A stretch of DNA of 64,000 bases from Pseudarthrobacter psychrotolerans. Its GTDB lineage: Bacteria; Actinomycetota; Actinomycetes; Actinomycetales; Micrococcaceae. How positions within the stretch are numbered: position 1 is the stretch's first letter; each line of letters opens with the position of its first letter. Positions 35,928 through 45,996 of this stretch are shown here, in pieces. Location of the stretch: contig NZ_CP047898.1 in assembly GCF_009911795.1 (NCBI RefSeq), positions 4,402,001 to 4,466,000 on the forward strand. The letters are read 5' to 3'. The notes beneath the pieces are model-generated. The model was not told the origin of the DNA and did no database searches. It saw nothing but the letters and a program-made list of their open reading frames with translations. A program made the position numbers and the translations under genes.

Positions 35928-38900
35928 TTACCTTGATTCAGCGGTGAGAACACGGTTTCTCAGGGTGTTGCGCGGGCCGTGGACACCAGCGCTGAGGCCG
36001 ATGAAGGCACCGAGCTCCTCGAGCGCGGCCGGCTTCGTTGGCATGTAATTCGTGAGCTCGGGGGAGCGGATGATCACGGCCCGCCACTGGCCCCGTGACA
36101 CGGCCACGTTGATCCGGTTCCGGTTCAGCAGGAATTCGGCCCCGCGCGGAGCTTCGGCAACCGCGGAGCAGGCCATGGACACCAGGACCACCGGCGCCTC
36201 CTGGCCTTGGAACTTGTCCACCGTGCCCACCCGGACACCCGACAGGCCGGCGTCGTGCAGGGCCTGCTTGATCAGCTGCACCTGGGCGTTGTAGGCGGCC
36301 ACCACGAGGATGTCTTCCGGGTTCAGGGGCCTGGCCGGTTTGTCGTCGCCGGGAAGCCATTTCAGCCCGATGTGCCGCTGGGCCTGCCGGACCACCTCGG
36401 CAGCTTCCTCGGCGGAGGACTTGGTGTTCCCGGTGTGGTCCACAAAGACTGTTTCCACTCCGGCTGGCAGTTCCGCGAGGCTGCGGAGGGATGCCGCCGG
36501 CGCCGCTTCGAGCTTTCCGTCGTAGCTGAGGACGGACACGGCCCGGCACAGGTCCGGGTGCATGCGCCAGCTGTCCGCCAGGAAGTAGCCCAGTTCGCCG
36601 GGGAGTGTGGCGTGCCCGGCCGCGAGCCAGCCCAGGGCCGACTCATCCACGGGCTCCGGGTGCGAGCCCTGTGTGACCTGTGGAAGCTGCTGCGGGTCAC
36701 CGAGGAGCAGGAGCCGCCTGGCGGCGCGGGCCACGGCAAGGGTGTTGGCCAGCGAGAACTGGCCGGCCTCGTCAATGACCAACAGGTCCAGTGATCCGGC
36801 GGGGACGGACTTGCCCGTCATGGTCCAGGCGGTGCCGCCCACCAGGCAGCCGCCGGGGGAGCCCAGCAGGGCCGCGACGTCGTCGTCGGACTTGCGGTGC
36901 CACAGCACCGGGTGCGGGGTGGCCAGCTTCTTCGCCACCCGCGCCGGATCCACTCCCGCGGTTTCGATCGCGGTGCACAGCATGTTCTCCACCACCGCGT
37001 GGGACTGCCCAACCACCCCGATTTTCCAGCCCTGTTCCACCAGCCGGGCGATGACGTGCGAGCCGACGTAGGTCTTGCCCGTCCCCGGAGGGCCCTGCAC
37101 GGCAAGGTACGAATGATCGAGGTCCAGCAGCGTGCTGGTGATCGCCGTGACGTAGTCCGCTGCACCGGCACTGTCTTCTTCAACAGCTGCCGGCGCCGGC
37201 AAGGAATGGAAGCGCGGCGGAACCTTGCGCAGGATGTCGACGCCGGGATGTTCCGGCAGCGCGGGCACCGAGGCACCGACGCTCCGGGCCAGTTCGGCCA
37301 GGGCGGCTTCGATGCTGGCAGTGCGGATCGGCTGGTCCTCGGTGAGCGCCACCGGAATATGCGGATAGGCGGGGACCTTGCCGGTTTCCCGTTCCTCGAT
37401 GGTGATCATGCTCTGGCCGGCAACCCGCGGGTGGTCCTCCACCGCAGTAACCAGGGTGCCGAACGTGAACCCGCGTCCCGTGGCGGTGCCCACGGGATCC
37501 TCCAGGCCCTCGGGGACCGGCGCATCATAGAGCCGGCACCAGGTGCTCCCGGGCTTGAACTCCGACCCTTCGCTCATCACCCCCGTCAGCCTCAGCGTGC
37601 GGGTGCGCATCCGGGCCGTGGGCTTTGCGAGCTCCCAGTCGGTCAGTATTTCCGCGGTATCCACCACAAACACGTTGCGGTGCTCAGACCAGTGGTCGAT
37701 CTCGGACTCGGTGCGGTCGAAGTGCTCCCACCAGAACTGCTTGCGCTCACGGCGGTGGTATCCGGTGGCCGCGGCCGCCATGGCGATGGCCCGTTCGTCG
37801 TTGGTCCAGGGCCGGTTGTCCGGGAGGCCGGCCAGGTAATCCTGCAGGCGGCGCTCCTCCGGCGTTGGCTCCGGTTCCGGAATTGGTGTCGGGGCAGCAA
37901 CAGCGGACGACGACGGCGCCGGCCGCCCGCCGTCGTCGGCTGTTCCGGTTGACGCCGCGCTTGAGGCAGATGTCCCTCGCAGACCCAGCAGCCAGTCGCG
38001 CAGGCGGAGGGTGGAGAGGCAGTCGTACTCGTTGTAGTCGGAGATGGAGGCCAGGATATGGGCGGCCGTGGCGGCGTCGCCGTCGTCCCGGGCAGCGCAG
38101 TAACCGGCATACGCCACCACGGAGGCTCCGGCGTCCTTGACGTCCCCGGAGCGGAGGTTGTCTCCCATGTACAGGGGCTCAAGCTTCTTGATGGAGTAGG
38201 ACGGCTCCGAGATCCGGAGCGAATGCCGGGCGGTGGCGTAGAGGTCCACGAGCACACCTTCGCGGAGCCAGTTGTCCACGATGTCCTCGCCGGCGAGGTG
38301 GGTGACGGACAGGTTCCGCAGCGCCGATTTCTCGTAGGCGGCGTAGTGGTAGACGTGCATGTCCGGGTACCTGGCGCGGCGCCCTTCCACGTAGGCGAGA
38401 AAGTCCAGGAAGGCCTGCCGCTCCTCGTTGCGCGAATGCGCCCAGAAGGGCCGGAAGACGGGCCTGTCATCCAAGACCGGCTTGCCCGCTGCGGGTGCGT
38501 CAGCAGCGCCACCGTCAAACACAGGCGCCTCGATCACGCCGAACAGATACTCCAGCCCCCATTTGCCGGTGGCGGGGTCCTGCCAGAGGGGATCGCCCTC
38601 GAAGTCGAAGAAGATGTCGCCGGGGCTGGGCCGGGGGATTTCTGCCAGGGCGTTCTCCGGCAGCACCTTGAACGTGACGGTGTGCTCCTCGCCGTCCTTG
38701 GCGAAGGTGCGGGAACCGTCCGGAACGTCCCGGCCCAGTTGCATCCTGGCCTGGTCGCGGAGCCGGACCACCGAGCCGGTGGCCTTGCCCTGCGGGAGAT
38801 CAGCCAGCGCGTCGATGGTGGTGACGCCATCGGCGATGAGTTTCTTCCGCCGGAGGGTGGTCATGCCGCCCACCATCAGGAGGTCGCGGTGGGACCGGAC

Positions 38901-39710
38901 CTGCTCGGCGCAGTAGTTGCACCGCCCGCAGTACGCGACGTTGGGCTGTTGCCACTGCACCGCTGAACCGGCCTCGCGGTGGGCGGCGGTCAGGGCGCGG
39001 AACCGGTCGCGGCGCTCGCGGAAGACCGGCAGCAGGTCCGGCAGGGAGTGGTGGCTGCGGACGTAATCGCCGTCCACCACGGCGCCCAGCACCAGCGTGA
39101 CCCGGGGCGAAGGTTGCAGGCCCATGCCGATGAGCTGGTCGCCGTAGGCGGCGAGCTGCAGGAGTGCGCCCACCTTGGCGTGCCGTGCCAGCTTGGTGTC
39201 CCAGACCTCGTAGCGGCCGGGGTTGGCGGTGCCTGCGGCCTCGTTGACGATGAAGTCGGCGTAGCCCAGGAACTCGCCGTCGAAGAAGGTTGCCTGGAAA
39301 ACGACGTCGGCCCCGGCACGGAGCGCGAGTTCCGTCTCAGCGTGCCTGGCCAGCAGTTCGCGGCGTGTGTTCTCCCCGCGCTCGATCGAGTACACCCCGG
39401 CGCCGCGGCCGGCGTCCCAGGCGCCGTACTGCGCGATCAGGCCGGCCAGGACCTTGGCCTCGTGCTTGTCGCCGAGCGCCCCGGCGCGGCGCTGCATTTC
39501 GTCATCGGGAAACTGCGCTTTGGCGGACCGGCCCAGTTTCTCGTCCAGGATGCGGAGTGTGCGGTACTCACATTCGCTGGCGGCCACCAGGTCGCTGGCG
39601 GAAAACACCAGGTCCTGCGGCGCGCGGGGGCCGGAATCAGCGGAACTGGCGTCAGCGGGGCGGGGATCAACGGATCCGGGATCAACGCTGGCTGGATCGA
39701 GCAGAAACAC
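35928..39710 (-). CDS. TM0106-type RecB-like nuclease fused to SF1 helicase
   Basis: This large protein of 1,260 residues combines nuclease and helicase parts. An N-terminal RecB-like PD-(D/E)xK domain shows GYADFIVNEA and then YEVWDTKLARHAKV. A cysteine pair (CGRCNYCAEQ) follows, then an RNase-H-like TM0106 segment (IFFDFEGDPLWQD). The C-terminal superfamily-1 helicase has Walker A GPPGTGKTYVGSHV, a Walker B-like VIDEAGQFS and a terminal SQGQ-like GTVDKFQGQEAPVV region. The GTG at 39710 is chosen for a GGGAGG site; an ATG at 39800 would add 30 residues. The N-terminus has a DPxSVDP repeat. It is likely a DNA repair or defence enzyme. Confidence 0.85.
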   Translation of the reverse strand: MFLLDPASVDPGSVDPRPADASSADSGPRAPQDLVFSASDLVAASECEYRTLRILDEKLGRSAKAQFPDDEMQRRAGALGDKHEAKVLAGLIAQYGAWDAGRGAGVYSIERGENTRRELLARHAETELALRAGADVVFQATFFDGEFLGYADFIVNEAAGTANPGRYEVWDTKLARHAKVGALLQLAAYGDQLIGMGLQPSPRVTLVLGAVVDGDYVRSHHSLPDLLPVFRERRDRFRALTAAHREAGSAVQWQQPNVAYCGRCNYCAEQVRSHRDLLMVGGMTTLRRKKLIADGVTTIDALADLPQGKATGSVVRLRDQARMQLGRDVPDGSRTFAKDGEEHTVTFKVLPENALAEIPRPSPGDIFFDFEGDPLWQDPATGKWGLEYLFGVIEAPVFDGGAADAPAAGKPVLDDRPVFRPFWAHSRNEERQAFLDFLAYVEGRRARYPDMHVYHYAAYEKSALRNLSVTHLAGEDIVDNWLREGVLVDLYATARHSLRISEPSYSIKKLEPLYMGDNLRSGDVKDAGASVVAYAGYCAARDDGDAATAAHILASISDYNEYDCLSTLRLRDWLLGLRGTSASSAASTGTADDGGRPAPSSSAVAAPTPIPEPEPTPEERRLQDYLAGLPDNRPWTNDERAIAMAAAATGYHRRERKQFWWEHFDRTESEIDHWSEHRNVFVVDTAEILTDWELAKPTARMRTRTLRLTGVMSEGSEFKPGSTWCRLYDAPVPEGLEDPVGTATGRGFTFGTLVTAVEDHPRVAGQSMITIEERETGKVPAYPHIPVALTEDQPIRTASIEAALAELARSVGASVPALPEHPGVDILRKVPPRFHSLPAPAAVEEDSAGAADYVTAITSTLLDLDHSYLAVQGPPGTGKTYVGSHVIARLVEQGWKIGVVGQSHAVVENMLCTAIETAGVDPARVAKKLATPHPVLWHRKSDDDVAALLGSPGGCLVGGTAWTMTGKSVPAGSLDLLVIDEAGQFSLANTLAVARAARRLLLLGDPQQLPQVTQGSHPEPVDESALGWLAAGHATLPGELGYFLADSWRMHPDLCRAVSVLSYDGKLEAAPAASLRSLAELPAGVETVFVDHTGNTKSSAEEAAEVVRQAQRHIGLKWLPGDDKPARPLNPEDILVVAAYNAQVQLIKQALHDAGLSGVRVGTVDKFQGQEAPVVLVSMACSAVAEAPRGAEFLLNRNRINVAVSRGQWRAVIIRSPELTNYMPTKPAALEELGAFIGLSAGVHGPRNTLRNRVLTAESR

Positions 39711-39801
39711 GGGGCCTCCCCATTGATGTGCCTGGTGACGTGCCTGGCCCGAGGACAGTTCCCCTGGCGCTGGTTTGAATCTAGCAACAGCCACTGACAT
39801 T

Positions 39802-39856
39802 GCGGGGTTACTTACGGCCCATCACGGGCCTCTGGATGGGCCGTGAGTGACCCCGC
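39802..39856 (-). terminator. 22-bp hairpin terminator of the terC gene
   Basis: 39802-39823 pairs with 39835-39856 at all 22 positions if two G-U pairs are allowed, around an 11-base loop. It lies just beyond the terC stop on the minus strand. Confidence 0.8.
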
Positions 39857-39862
39857 GTTGCT

Positions 39863-41058
39863 TTAGGGGTTCGCTGCCCTGACCTGGGCTTCGTCGTGCT
39901 CGGTGTGGGCCTTGCGGAGGAGGTCCATAAATTCGGTTTCGTTGCGGATGAGCCGTTTGTACTTCTCCGGCAGGCTGCGGAGCTGGTCTTCCTCCCGGAC
40001 CATCCGCGCGAACAGCTTGTCCCGCTCCGCCATGTCCGTTTCGTAGTTGAGGTCCAGGTATTCGGTGGCATGCCGTTTGGCGCCGGACACCGCGTTTTTG
40101 GCCTTGCCCTTGGCGCTGAAGATCGAGGCCAGCACGGTGACCACCAGGACGCCCAGGATCACGGTCAGGGAAACACCGGTGCTCACTTCGATGACGTTGA
40201 CGTGCTCGCCGTCGTTGATGAACGGCAAGTTGTTCTCGTGCAGGGCATGCAGGATGAGCTTGACACCGATGAAGCCGAGGATGGCAGCTAGGCCATATGC
40301 AAGGAAAATCAGCCGGTCCAGCAGCCCATCGATCAGGAAGAAGAGCTGGCGCAGGCCCATCAGCGAGAACGCCGTGGCCGTGAAGACGATGAAGACGTTC
40401 TGGGTCAGGCCGAAGATGGCGGGGATGGAGTCCAGTGCGAACAGGATGTCGGTGCCGCCGATGGCCACCATCACCAGGAGCATCGGGGTGAGGACGCGCT
40501 TGCCGTTCTCCATCGTGAACAGTTTGTCGCCGTCGTAATGTTCCGACGCCGGGAGGAACCGTTTGGCGAGCCTGACCACCAAACCTTCCGCGTCGTCGTC
40601 GTGATCATCCGGCTTGAGCAGGTTCCCTGCGGTGATCAGGAGGATCAGGCCGAAGATGTAGAACACCCACGCGAAGCTGTTGATCAGCGCGGCGCCGAGG
40701 AAAATGAAGGCGGTCCGGGCGATCAGGGAGAAAACGATGCCGAACAGGAGCACCTTCTGCTGGTCCGCGCGGGGACCTTGAAGCTGGCCATGATGATCAG
40801 GAACACAAAGAGGTTGTCGACGGACAGGGCCTTCTCCGTGACGTAGCCGGCGAAGTATTCGGTGCCCATGGTGGTGCCGCCGAACAACAGCACCCCCAGG
40901 CCGAAGAGGAGGGCGATCCCCACATAGATGGAGGACCAGATGGCCGATTCCTTGAGCGCGGGGGTGTGGGCCTTCCGGACATGGAAGAAGAAATCGAAAG
41001 CCAGCAGGCCCACGATTCCCGCGATGGTCAGGGTCCAGACAAAGGGAGGGACGTCCAT
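39863..41058 (-). pseudogene. TerC-family integral membrane protein, frameshifted
   Basis: TerC proteins are membrane proteins linked to tellurite resistance and to manganese efflux/metalation. The N-terminal part (40723-41058) reads normally to SVDNLFVFLIIMASFKVP and then runs into an alternate frame and stops. The rest (39863-40753) continues LLFGIVFSLIARTAFIFLGAAL in another frame. Adding one C at the run near 40771-40774 restores FKVPRADQQKVLLFG and gives 1,197 bases, exactly 399 codons. Conserved acidic helices are intact in both parts. It is otherwise a full-length TerC, so a recent lesion or an assembly error fits better than old decay. Confidence 0.88.
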
Positions 41059-41132
41059 CTGTCCACCCTACCTAGGCGTTTGCCGTTAGTCCTGCTTGAC
41101 TTCGATGACCCCCTGAACAAGGCTGGACGGGG

Positions 41133-41167
41133 ACCGTCAAACCGCTGAAAACCGGTGCGTTGACGGT
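41133..41167. promoter_or_regulatory. Inverted repeat upstream of the FdhF-like gene
   Basis: ACCGTCAA (41133-41140) and TTGACGGT (41160-41167) are perfect complements about 28 bases upstream of the GTG, with a smaller ACCG/CGGT repeat inside. It may be an operator or a leader hairpin; no -10 element is clear. Confidence 0.35.
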
Positions 41168-41194
41168 GAGGGCTTGAACCAAGGAGAGTGCAAC

Positions 41195-43498
41195 GTGGCA
41201 CGCAAGAATCCGCGCGTGGAAGAGGCCAACGAGGCTGACATTGAGGTCAGCGGCCACCCGAAGACGTGGGCCGCCGGTGTGCCGGGCGTCTATCACTCCC
41301 TGGAGCCGGCCGTGCAGCATATGGGTTTGGTCAGGACCGGGAAGACCCTGCTGGCACTGAACCAGAAGGACGGCTTCGACTGCATGAGCTGCGCCTGGCC
41401 GGACCCCGGGCACCGCAAGACGTTTGAGTTCTGCGAAAACGGCGCCAAGGCTGTCACCTGGGAGGCCACGCCGGTGGTGATCGGCCCCGAATTCTGGGCT
41501 GGGAACCCGGTCAGTGAGCTGCGGCAGCGGTCCGAGTACTGGCTGGGGATGCAGGGCCGCCTCACCGAGCCCGTGCACAAGCCCGCGGGGGAGGACCACT
41601 ACCGTCCTGTCAGCTGGGAGCAGGCCTTCACTATCGTCGCGGACAAGCTCAAGGGGCTGCCGAGCCCGGACCAGGCTGCCTTTTACACCAGCGGCCGGAC
41701 CTCCAACGAGGCCGCGTTCCTGTACCAGCTGTTTGTCCGTGCCTACGGGACCAACAACCTGCCGGACTGCTCCAACATGTGCCACGAATCCTCGGGCTGG
41801 GCCATGGGACAGACCATCGGGATCGGAAAAGCCACCATCTCCTACGATGACTTCGCCAAGGCGGACCTGATCATCGTGATGGGCCAGAACCCGGGCACCA
41901 ACCACCCGCGGATGCTGACTGCCCTGGAGGAGGCCAAGGAGGCCGGGGCCAGCATTGTGGCCGTGAATCCGCTGCCGGAAGCGGGCCTGATGCGGTACAA
42001 GAACCCGCAGAAGGTCAAGGGGATCATTGGCCGCGGCACGGAGATCGCCGATCAGTTCCTGCAGGTCCGCATCGGCGGGGACATGGCCCTGCTCCAGGCA
42101 GTTTCCAAGCGGGTCCTCGACGCCGAGGCTGCGAATCCGGGGACCGTGCTGGACCACGCATTCCTCGCCGAACACTGCCAGGGTCTGGAGGAGCTCCGCG
42201 AGCACCTTTCACAGCTGGACGAGGCTGCCGTGCTGGCGGCCACCGGGCTGCAGGCCGAGGAGATCGACGAACTGGCCGGCCGCTACCTCAGGGCGGAGAA
42301 GGTGATCATCACCTGGGCCATGGGCATCACCCAGCATAAGAAGGGGGTGGCCACCATCAAGGAGATCATCAATCTCCTGCTGCTCCGGGGCAACATCGGC
42401 AAGCCGGGCGCGGGTGCGTCGCCCATCCGCGGTCACAGCAATGTCCAGGGCGACCGCACCATGGGCATCTGGGAGCAGATGCCGCCGGCCTTTATGGACG
42501 CCCTGGGCAAGGAATTCAGCTTTGAACCGCCGCGCGAACACGGCATCGACGCGGTGGAAACCATCAGGCAAATGCGCGACGGCGGGATCAAGGTTTTCGT
42601 GGCTATGGGCGGTAACTTCGTGGGCGCCATTTCGGACACCCACGCGGCGTTCGCAGCGATGGAGAACACGGAGCTGTCGGTCCAGATTTCCACCAAACTC
42701 AACCGCTCACACACGGTCACCGGGTCCGAGGCGCTGATCCTGCCCACGATGGGCCGCACGGAGATTGACATGCAGGAATCAGGTCCGCAGTTTGTGTCCG
42801 TGGAAGACACGGTCTGCGCGGTCCATGCCTCGCACGGAACAGTGCGGCCGGTGGCCCCGGACCTGCTGTCCGAGGTGGCCATCGTCAGCAGGCTGGCCCA
42901 AAAAGTGGTGGGTGACTCCGTGCAGGCGGACTGGACCGGGTTCGAGAAGAACTATGACCTCATCCGGGACCACATCTCCCACGTGGTCAGCGGCTGCGAG
43001 GACTACAACAAGAAGATCCGGCAGGACGGCGGTTTTGTGCTGCCGAACGGCCCCCGGGATTCGCGGACATTCACCACCCCGACGGGCAAGGCCATGCTCA
43101 CGGTCAACGAGCTCGAGCACGTGGAGCGGCCGGCCGGAACGCTGATCCTGCAGAGCATGCGCTCGCACGACCAGTTCAACACCACCATTTACGGCAACAA
43201 CGACCGCTACCGGGGTATCAAGAAGGGCCGCGAAGTGGTGTTTGTCAGTCCGGAGGACCTCGCCGAACTGGGACTTGGCGACGGTCAGCACGTGGACATT
43301 CACGGCGTGTACCAGGACAACGTGGAGCGGGTGCTGAGGAACTTTCGGGTGGTCTCCTACCCGACGGCGGCCGGCTGCGCGGCGGCCTACTACCCTGAGG
43401 CCAACGTGCTGGTTCCGCTGGACAGCGTGGCCGAGGGCAGCCAGACGCCGGCGTCGAAGGCCGTGATCGTCAGGCTGGAACCGACCGCCGCGGGATAG
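41195..43498 (+). CDS. FdhF/YdeP-family molybdopterin oxidoreductase
   Basis: This large molybdopterin-dependent enzyme of 767 residues belongs to the FdhF/YdeP group. It has GFDCMSCAWPDPGHRK near the N-terminus and the cofactor-binding DCSNMCHESSGWAMGQTIG segment, ALTVNELEHVERP-like C-terminal features and a dimethyl-sulfoxide-reductase-like C-terminal domain. The reaction of the YdeP group is uncertain; a formate dehydrogenase-like role is inferred from the name family and the neighbouring formaldehyde dehydrogenase. The GTG start has AAGGAGAGTGCAAC upstream. A DUF6457-like gene follows on the opposite strand, a common partner of Mo enzymes. Confidence 0.88.
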   Translation: MARKNPRVEEANEADIEVSGHPKTWAAGVPGVYHSLEPAVQHMGLVRTGKTLLALNQKDGFDCMSCAWPDPGHRKTFEFCENGAKAVTWEATPVVIGPEFWAGNPVSELRQRSEYWLGMQGRLTEPVHKPAGEDHYRPVSWEQAFTIVADKLKGLPSPDQAAFYTSGRTSNEAAFLYQLFVRAYGTNNLPDCSNMCHESSGWAMGQTIGIGKATISYDDFAKADLIIVMGQNPGTNHPRMLTALEEAKEAGASIVAVNPLPEAGLMRYKNPQKVKGIIGRGTEIADQFLQVRIGGDMALLQAVSKRVLDAEAANPGTVLDHAFLAEHCQGLEELREHLSQLDEAAVLAATGLQAEEIDELAGRYLRAEKVIITWAMGITQHKKGVATIKEIINLLLLRGNIGKPGAGASPIRGHSNVQGDRTMGIWEQMPPAFMDALGKEFSFEPPREHGIDAVETIRQMRDGGIKVFVAMGGNFVGAISDTHAAFAAMENTELSVQISTKLNRSHTVTGSEALILPTMGRTEIDMQESGPQFVSVEDTVCAVHASHGTVRPVAPDLLSEVAIVSRLAQKVVGDSVQADWTGFEKNYDLIRDHISHVVSGCEDYNKKIRQDGGFVLPNGPRDSRTFTTPTGKAMLTVNELEHVERPAGTLILQSMRSHDQFNTTIYGNNDRYRGIKKGREVVFVSPEDLAELGLGDGQHVDIHGVYQDNVERVLRNFRVVSYPTAAGCAAAYYPEANVLVPLDSVAEGSQTPASKAVIVRLEPTAAG

Positions 43499-43563
43499 GG
43501 CCACCGGTGCTGGCCAGCACCGCTCAAGCGGGCCAGAACCGCTGATGGAGACCCGGGACCCCG

Positions 43564-43893
43564 CTACTGACCTGTGTCCGCCCAGCCCTTAGTCGCCGGG
43601 CCGCCGTCGTGCCCGTCCTCGCACAGCCGGAAGGCGACGTCGGCCGCCTGGGTAATCGCCGCCGTCGACCCGGTCTTGGACCCGGCGCTGCCATTGCCGG
43701 CGGCGAGCCCGGCGGCGTAACCCACCAGGAACGTGGTGACCGGTGCGGCGGCATGGATCACTGAGCCAGCGGACTTCCTGGCCAGATCAAGGAGGAGCTC
43801 CTGGTCCACCTCCAGGTCCAGGATCTGCAGTGCCTGGGCCAGCCGGTGGGTCCACTGGTCCAGGACCTGCGCTTCATTCTCGTCAACAGCCAT
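43564..43893 (-). CDS. DUF6457-like small helical protein
   Basis: The 109-residue product (LDQWTHRLAQALQILDLEVDQELLLDLARKSAG..., APVTTFLVGYAAGLAAG) matches the pattern of DUF6457 proteins, often found beside molybdopterin genes. It is probably cytoplasmic, mostly helical. Its location next to the FdhF-like gene supports a Mo-enzyme link, but the strand is opposite, so the two are convergent, not one operon. Confidence 0.65.
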   Translation of the reverse strand: MAVDENEAQVLDQWTHRLAQALQILDLEVDQELLLDLARKSAGSVIHAAAPVTTFLVGYAAGLAAGNGSAGSKTGSTAAITQAADVAFRLCEDGHDGGPATKGWADTGQ

Positions 43894-44084
43894 GTTCGCT
43901 CCTAAGTTCCCGGTTCGCTGCTCGTGGGCGGCAGGGGGAGTCCTTGCCCATTGCCCACGACACTACAAGGCCTGGGCTGCTGCGTCACCGGGCTGCCGGA
44001 GCGTTGTTGACAACCCGTTTTGCAACGAAGACTGGGCGAGGTGCCGGGGTTAGGCTGTAGCGGAAGCCGAACAGAGGAGATCCC

Positions 44085-44432
44085 GTGCACGATGTCACCA
44101 TCCGCCACAACCCGGAGCGTCAGCGCTTCGAGGTGCTGACCGGCGGGAACGTCATTGGTAAAGCCGTGTACAAGGAGTACGACGCCGGCGGCTCCCCGCA
44201 GCGGATTTTCTACCACACCGTGATCAACGAGGAATACGGCGGCCAGGGGCTCGCGGGCAAGCTCGCCAAGGCGGCACTCAAGGAAACGGTTGACGAGGGC
44301 CGAGCCATCGTCCCGGTCTGCCCCTTCATCAAGAAGTACCTCCGCAAGCACCCTGAGTATGCGGACGCCGCGGTGGCTACTACGCCGGCGCACCTGGAGT
44401 TCCTGGACACCGCCCTGGCCGCCCGGGCGTGA
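44085..44432 (+). CDS. Small GNAT-family N-acetyltransferase (YjdJ/NATD1-like)
   Basis: This 115-residue acetyl-CoA-dependent transferase has the short NATD1/YjdJ layout. The acetyl-CoA-binding loop is GGQGLAGKLAKAAL, and VPVCPFIKKYLRKHPEY is the family's C-terminal signature. The substrate is unknown. The GTG start is preceded by GAGGAGAT. It is oriented the same way as the formaldehyde dehydrogenase gene but with 228 bases between them. Confidence 0.9.
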   Translation: MHDVTIRHNPERQRFEVLTGGNVIGKAVYKEYDAGGSPQRIFYHTVINEEYGGQGLAGKLAKAALKETVDEGRAIVPVCPFIKKYLRKHPEYADAAVATTPAHLEFLDTALAARA

Positions 44433-44660
44433 TCCTGGACCCTGTTCCGTAGGCCGGCTCTGAAACCTGCAGAAACCTTAGGGCTCTTGACCCTAGACCC
44501 CTCGGAGCAGCCGTGCCTAGACTGGCGGGACCCCCGACGCCAGGAAAACATCCAGCTGCTCAAGCCACGGGCAGGCCCTGCACCTGGGGGATCCATTGCA
44601 ACACTTCACAACTCACGGCTGCCCCGCGAAGGCGCGCCGTGCCGACGCGAGGAGAGCAGG

Positions 44661-45878
44661 ATGTCAGGGAACAAAGCCGTTGCCTACAAGGAACCCGGCA
44701 AGGTGGAACTGATCGATATCGATTACCCCACCTTCGAACTTAAAGACGGACCGGGCGTCAACCCGGCGAACGTGGGGCGCGCCGTGCCTCATGGGGCCAT
44801 CATTAAGACCGTGGCCACCAACATCTGCGGTTCCGACCAGCACATGGTCCGCGGACGCACCACTGCCCCGTCCGACCTGGTGCTGGGGCATGAAATTACC
44901 GGCGAAGTGGTGGAGGTGGGTCCCGGCGTCGAATTCATCAAAGTCGGGGACATCTGTTCGGTGCCCTTCAACATCGCCTGCGGCCGGTGCCGGAACTGCA
45001 AGGAACGCAAGACCGGGATCTGCCTGAACGTTAATCCGGACCGTCCGGGCAGTGCCTACGGTTACGTGGACATGGGCGGCTGGGTGGGCGGCCAGGCCAA
45101 CTACGTGCTGGTCCCGTACGCGGACTGGAATCTCCTGAAGTTCCCGGACAAGGACCAGGCTATGGAGAAGATCATGGACCTGGCCATGCTCTCGGACATC
45201 TTCCCCACCGGCTTCCACGGCGCGGTGTCGGCCGGGGTGGGCGTGGGCTCCACGGTGTATGTGGCGGGGGCCGGGCCTGTTGGCCTCGCAGCCGCCACCA
45301 GCGCTCATTTGCTGGGTGCCGCCGTCGTGATTGTGGGAGATCTGAACGAGGACCGGCTGAAGCAGGCACGCAGTTTCGGGTGCGAAACCATTGACCTGAG
45401 CAAGGGCGGGCCGGCGGAGCAAATCGAGCAGATCCTGGGTGTTCCGGAAGTGGACTGCGGCGTGGACGCAGTGGGCTTCGAGGCCCGGGGCCACGGCCAC
45501 GGCCACGACGCCAAGGAGGCGCCCGCAACGGTGCTGAACTCGCTGATGGAGATCACCGCGGCCGGCGGGGCCCTGGGCATTCCTGGGCTCTATGTCACGG
45601 GCGATCCCGGCGGTGTTGACGAGGCGGCCAAGAAGGGTGCGCTGAGCCTGAGCCTGGGCACCGGCTGGGCGAAGTCGCTGAGCTTCACCACGGGGCAGTG
45701 TCCGGTGATGAAGTACAACCGTCAGCTGATGATGGCCATCCTGCACGACAAGGTGAGCATCGCCAAGAACGTCAACGCCAAGGCGATCAGCCTCGAGGAC
45801 GCGCCCAAGGGCTATGCCGAGTTCGACGCCGGCGCGGCCACCAAGTACGTCCTCAACCCGAACGGATACCTCAGCTGA
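44661..45878 (+). CDS. fdhA: Glutathione-independent formaldehyde dehydrogenase
   Basis: This zinc-dependent medium-chain dehydrogenase oxidises formaldehyde with NAD without added glutathione. The 405-residue product has the catalytic zinc region (NICGSDQHM, GHEITGEV), the structural zinc lobe CGRCRNCKERKTGIC, and the Rossmann motif AGAGPVGLAA. A GHGHGHD stretch interrupts the cofactor domain in the family's usual variable loop. The start at 44661 has GAGGAGAGCAGG upstream; a longer frame is unsupported. Formate made here may feed the nearby FdhF-like enzyme. Confidence 0.92.
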   Translation: MSGNKAVAYKEPGKVELIDIDYPTFELKDGPGVNPANVGRAVPHGAIIKTVATNICGSDQHMVRGRTTAPSDLVLGHEITGEVVEVGPGVEFIKVGDICSVPFNIACGRCRNCKERKTGICLNVNPDRPGSAYGYVDMGGWVGGQANYVLVPYADWNLLKFPDKDQAMEKIMDLAMLSDIFPTGFHGAVSAGVGVGSTVYVAGAGPVGLAAATSAHLLGAAVVIVGDLNEDRLKQARSFGCETIDLSKGGPAEQIEQILGVPEVDCGVDAVGFEARGHGHGHDAKEAPATVLNSLMEITAAGGALGIPGLYVTGDPGGVDEAAKKGALSLSLGTGWAKSLSFTTGQCPVMKYNRQLMMAILHDKVSIAKNVNAKAISLEDAPKGYAEFDAGAATKYVLNPNGYLS

Positions 45879-45996
45879 GCCCCTGCCGGGTTTGGTGCGT
45901 CGGCGCCGGATGACCTGGCGGCGGGTGATTCGCCGGCAGCGGCGGTGCCTCCATCTCACGTGGGGGGTACCGGCGCTGCCAGGTATAGGGTCCGCG

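Noticed and set aside
41195..43498. Selenocysteine in the FdhF-like protein
   Set aside because: The frame has no internal TGA, and the conserved N-terminal and cofactor regions have Cys/Ser codons.
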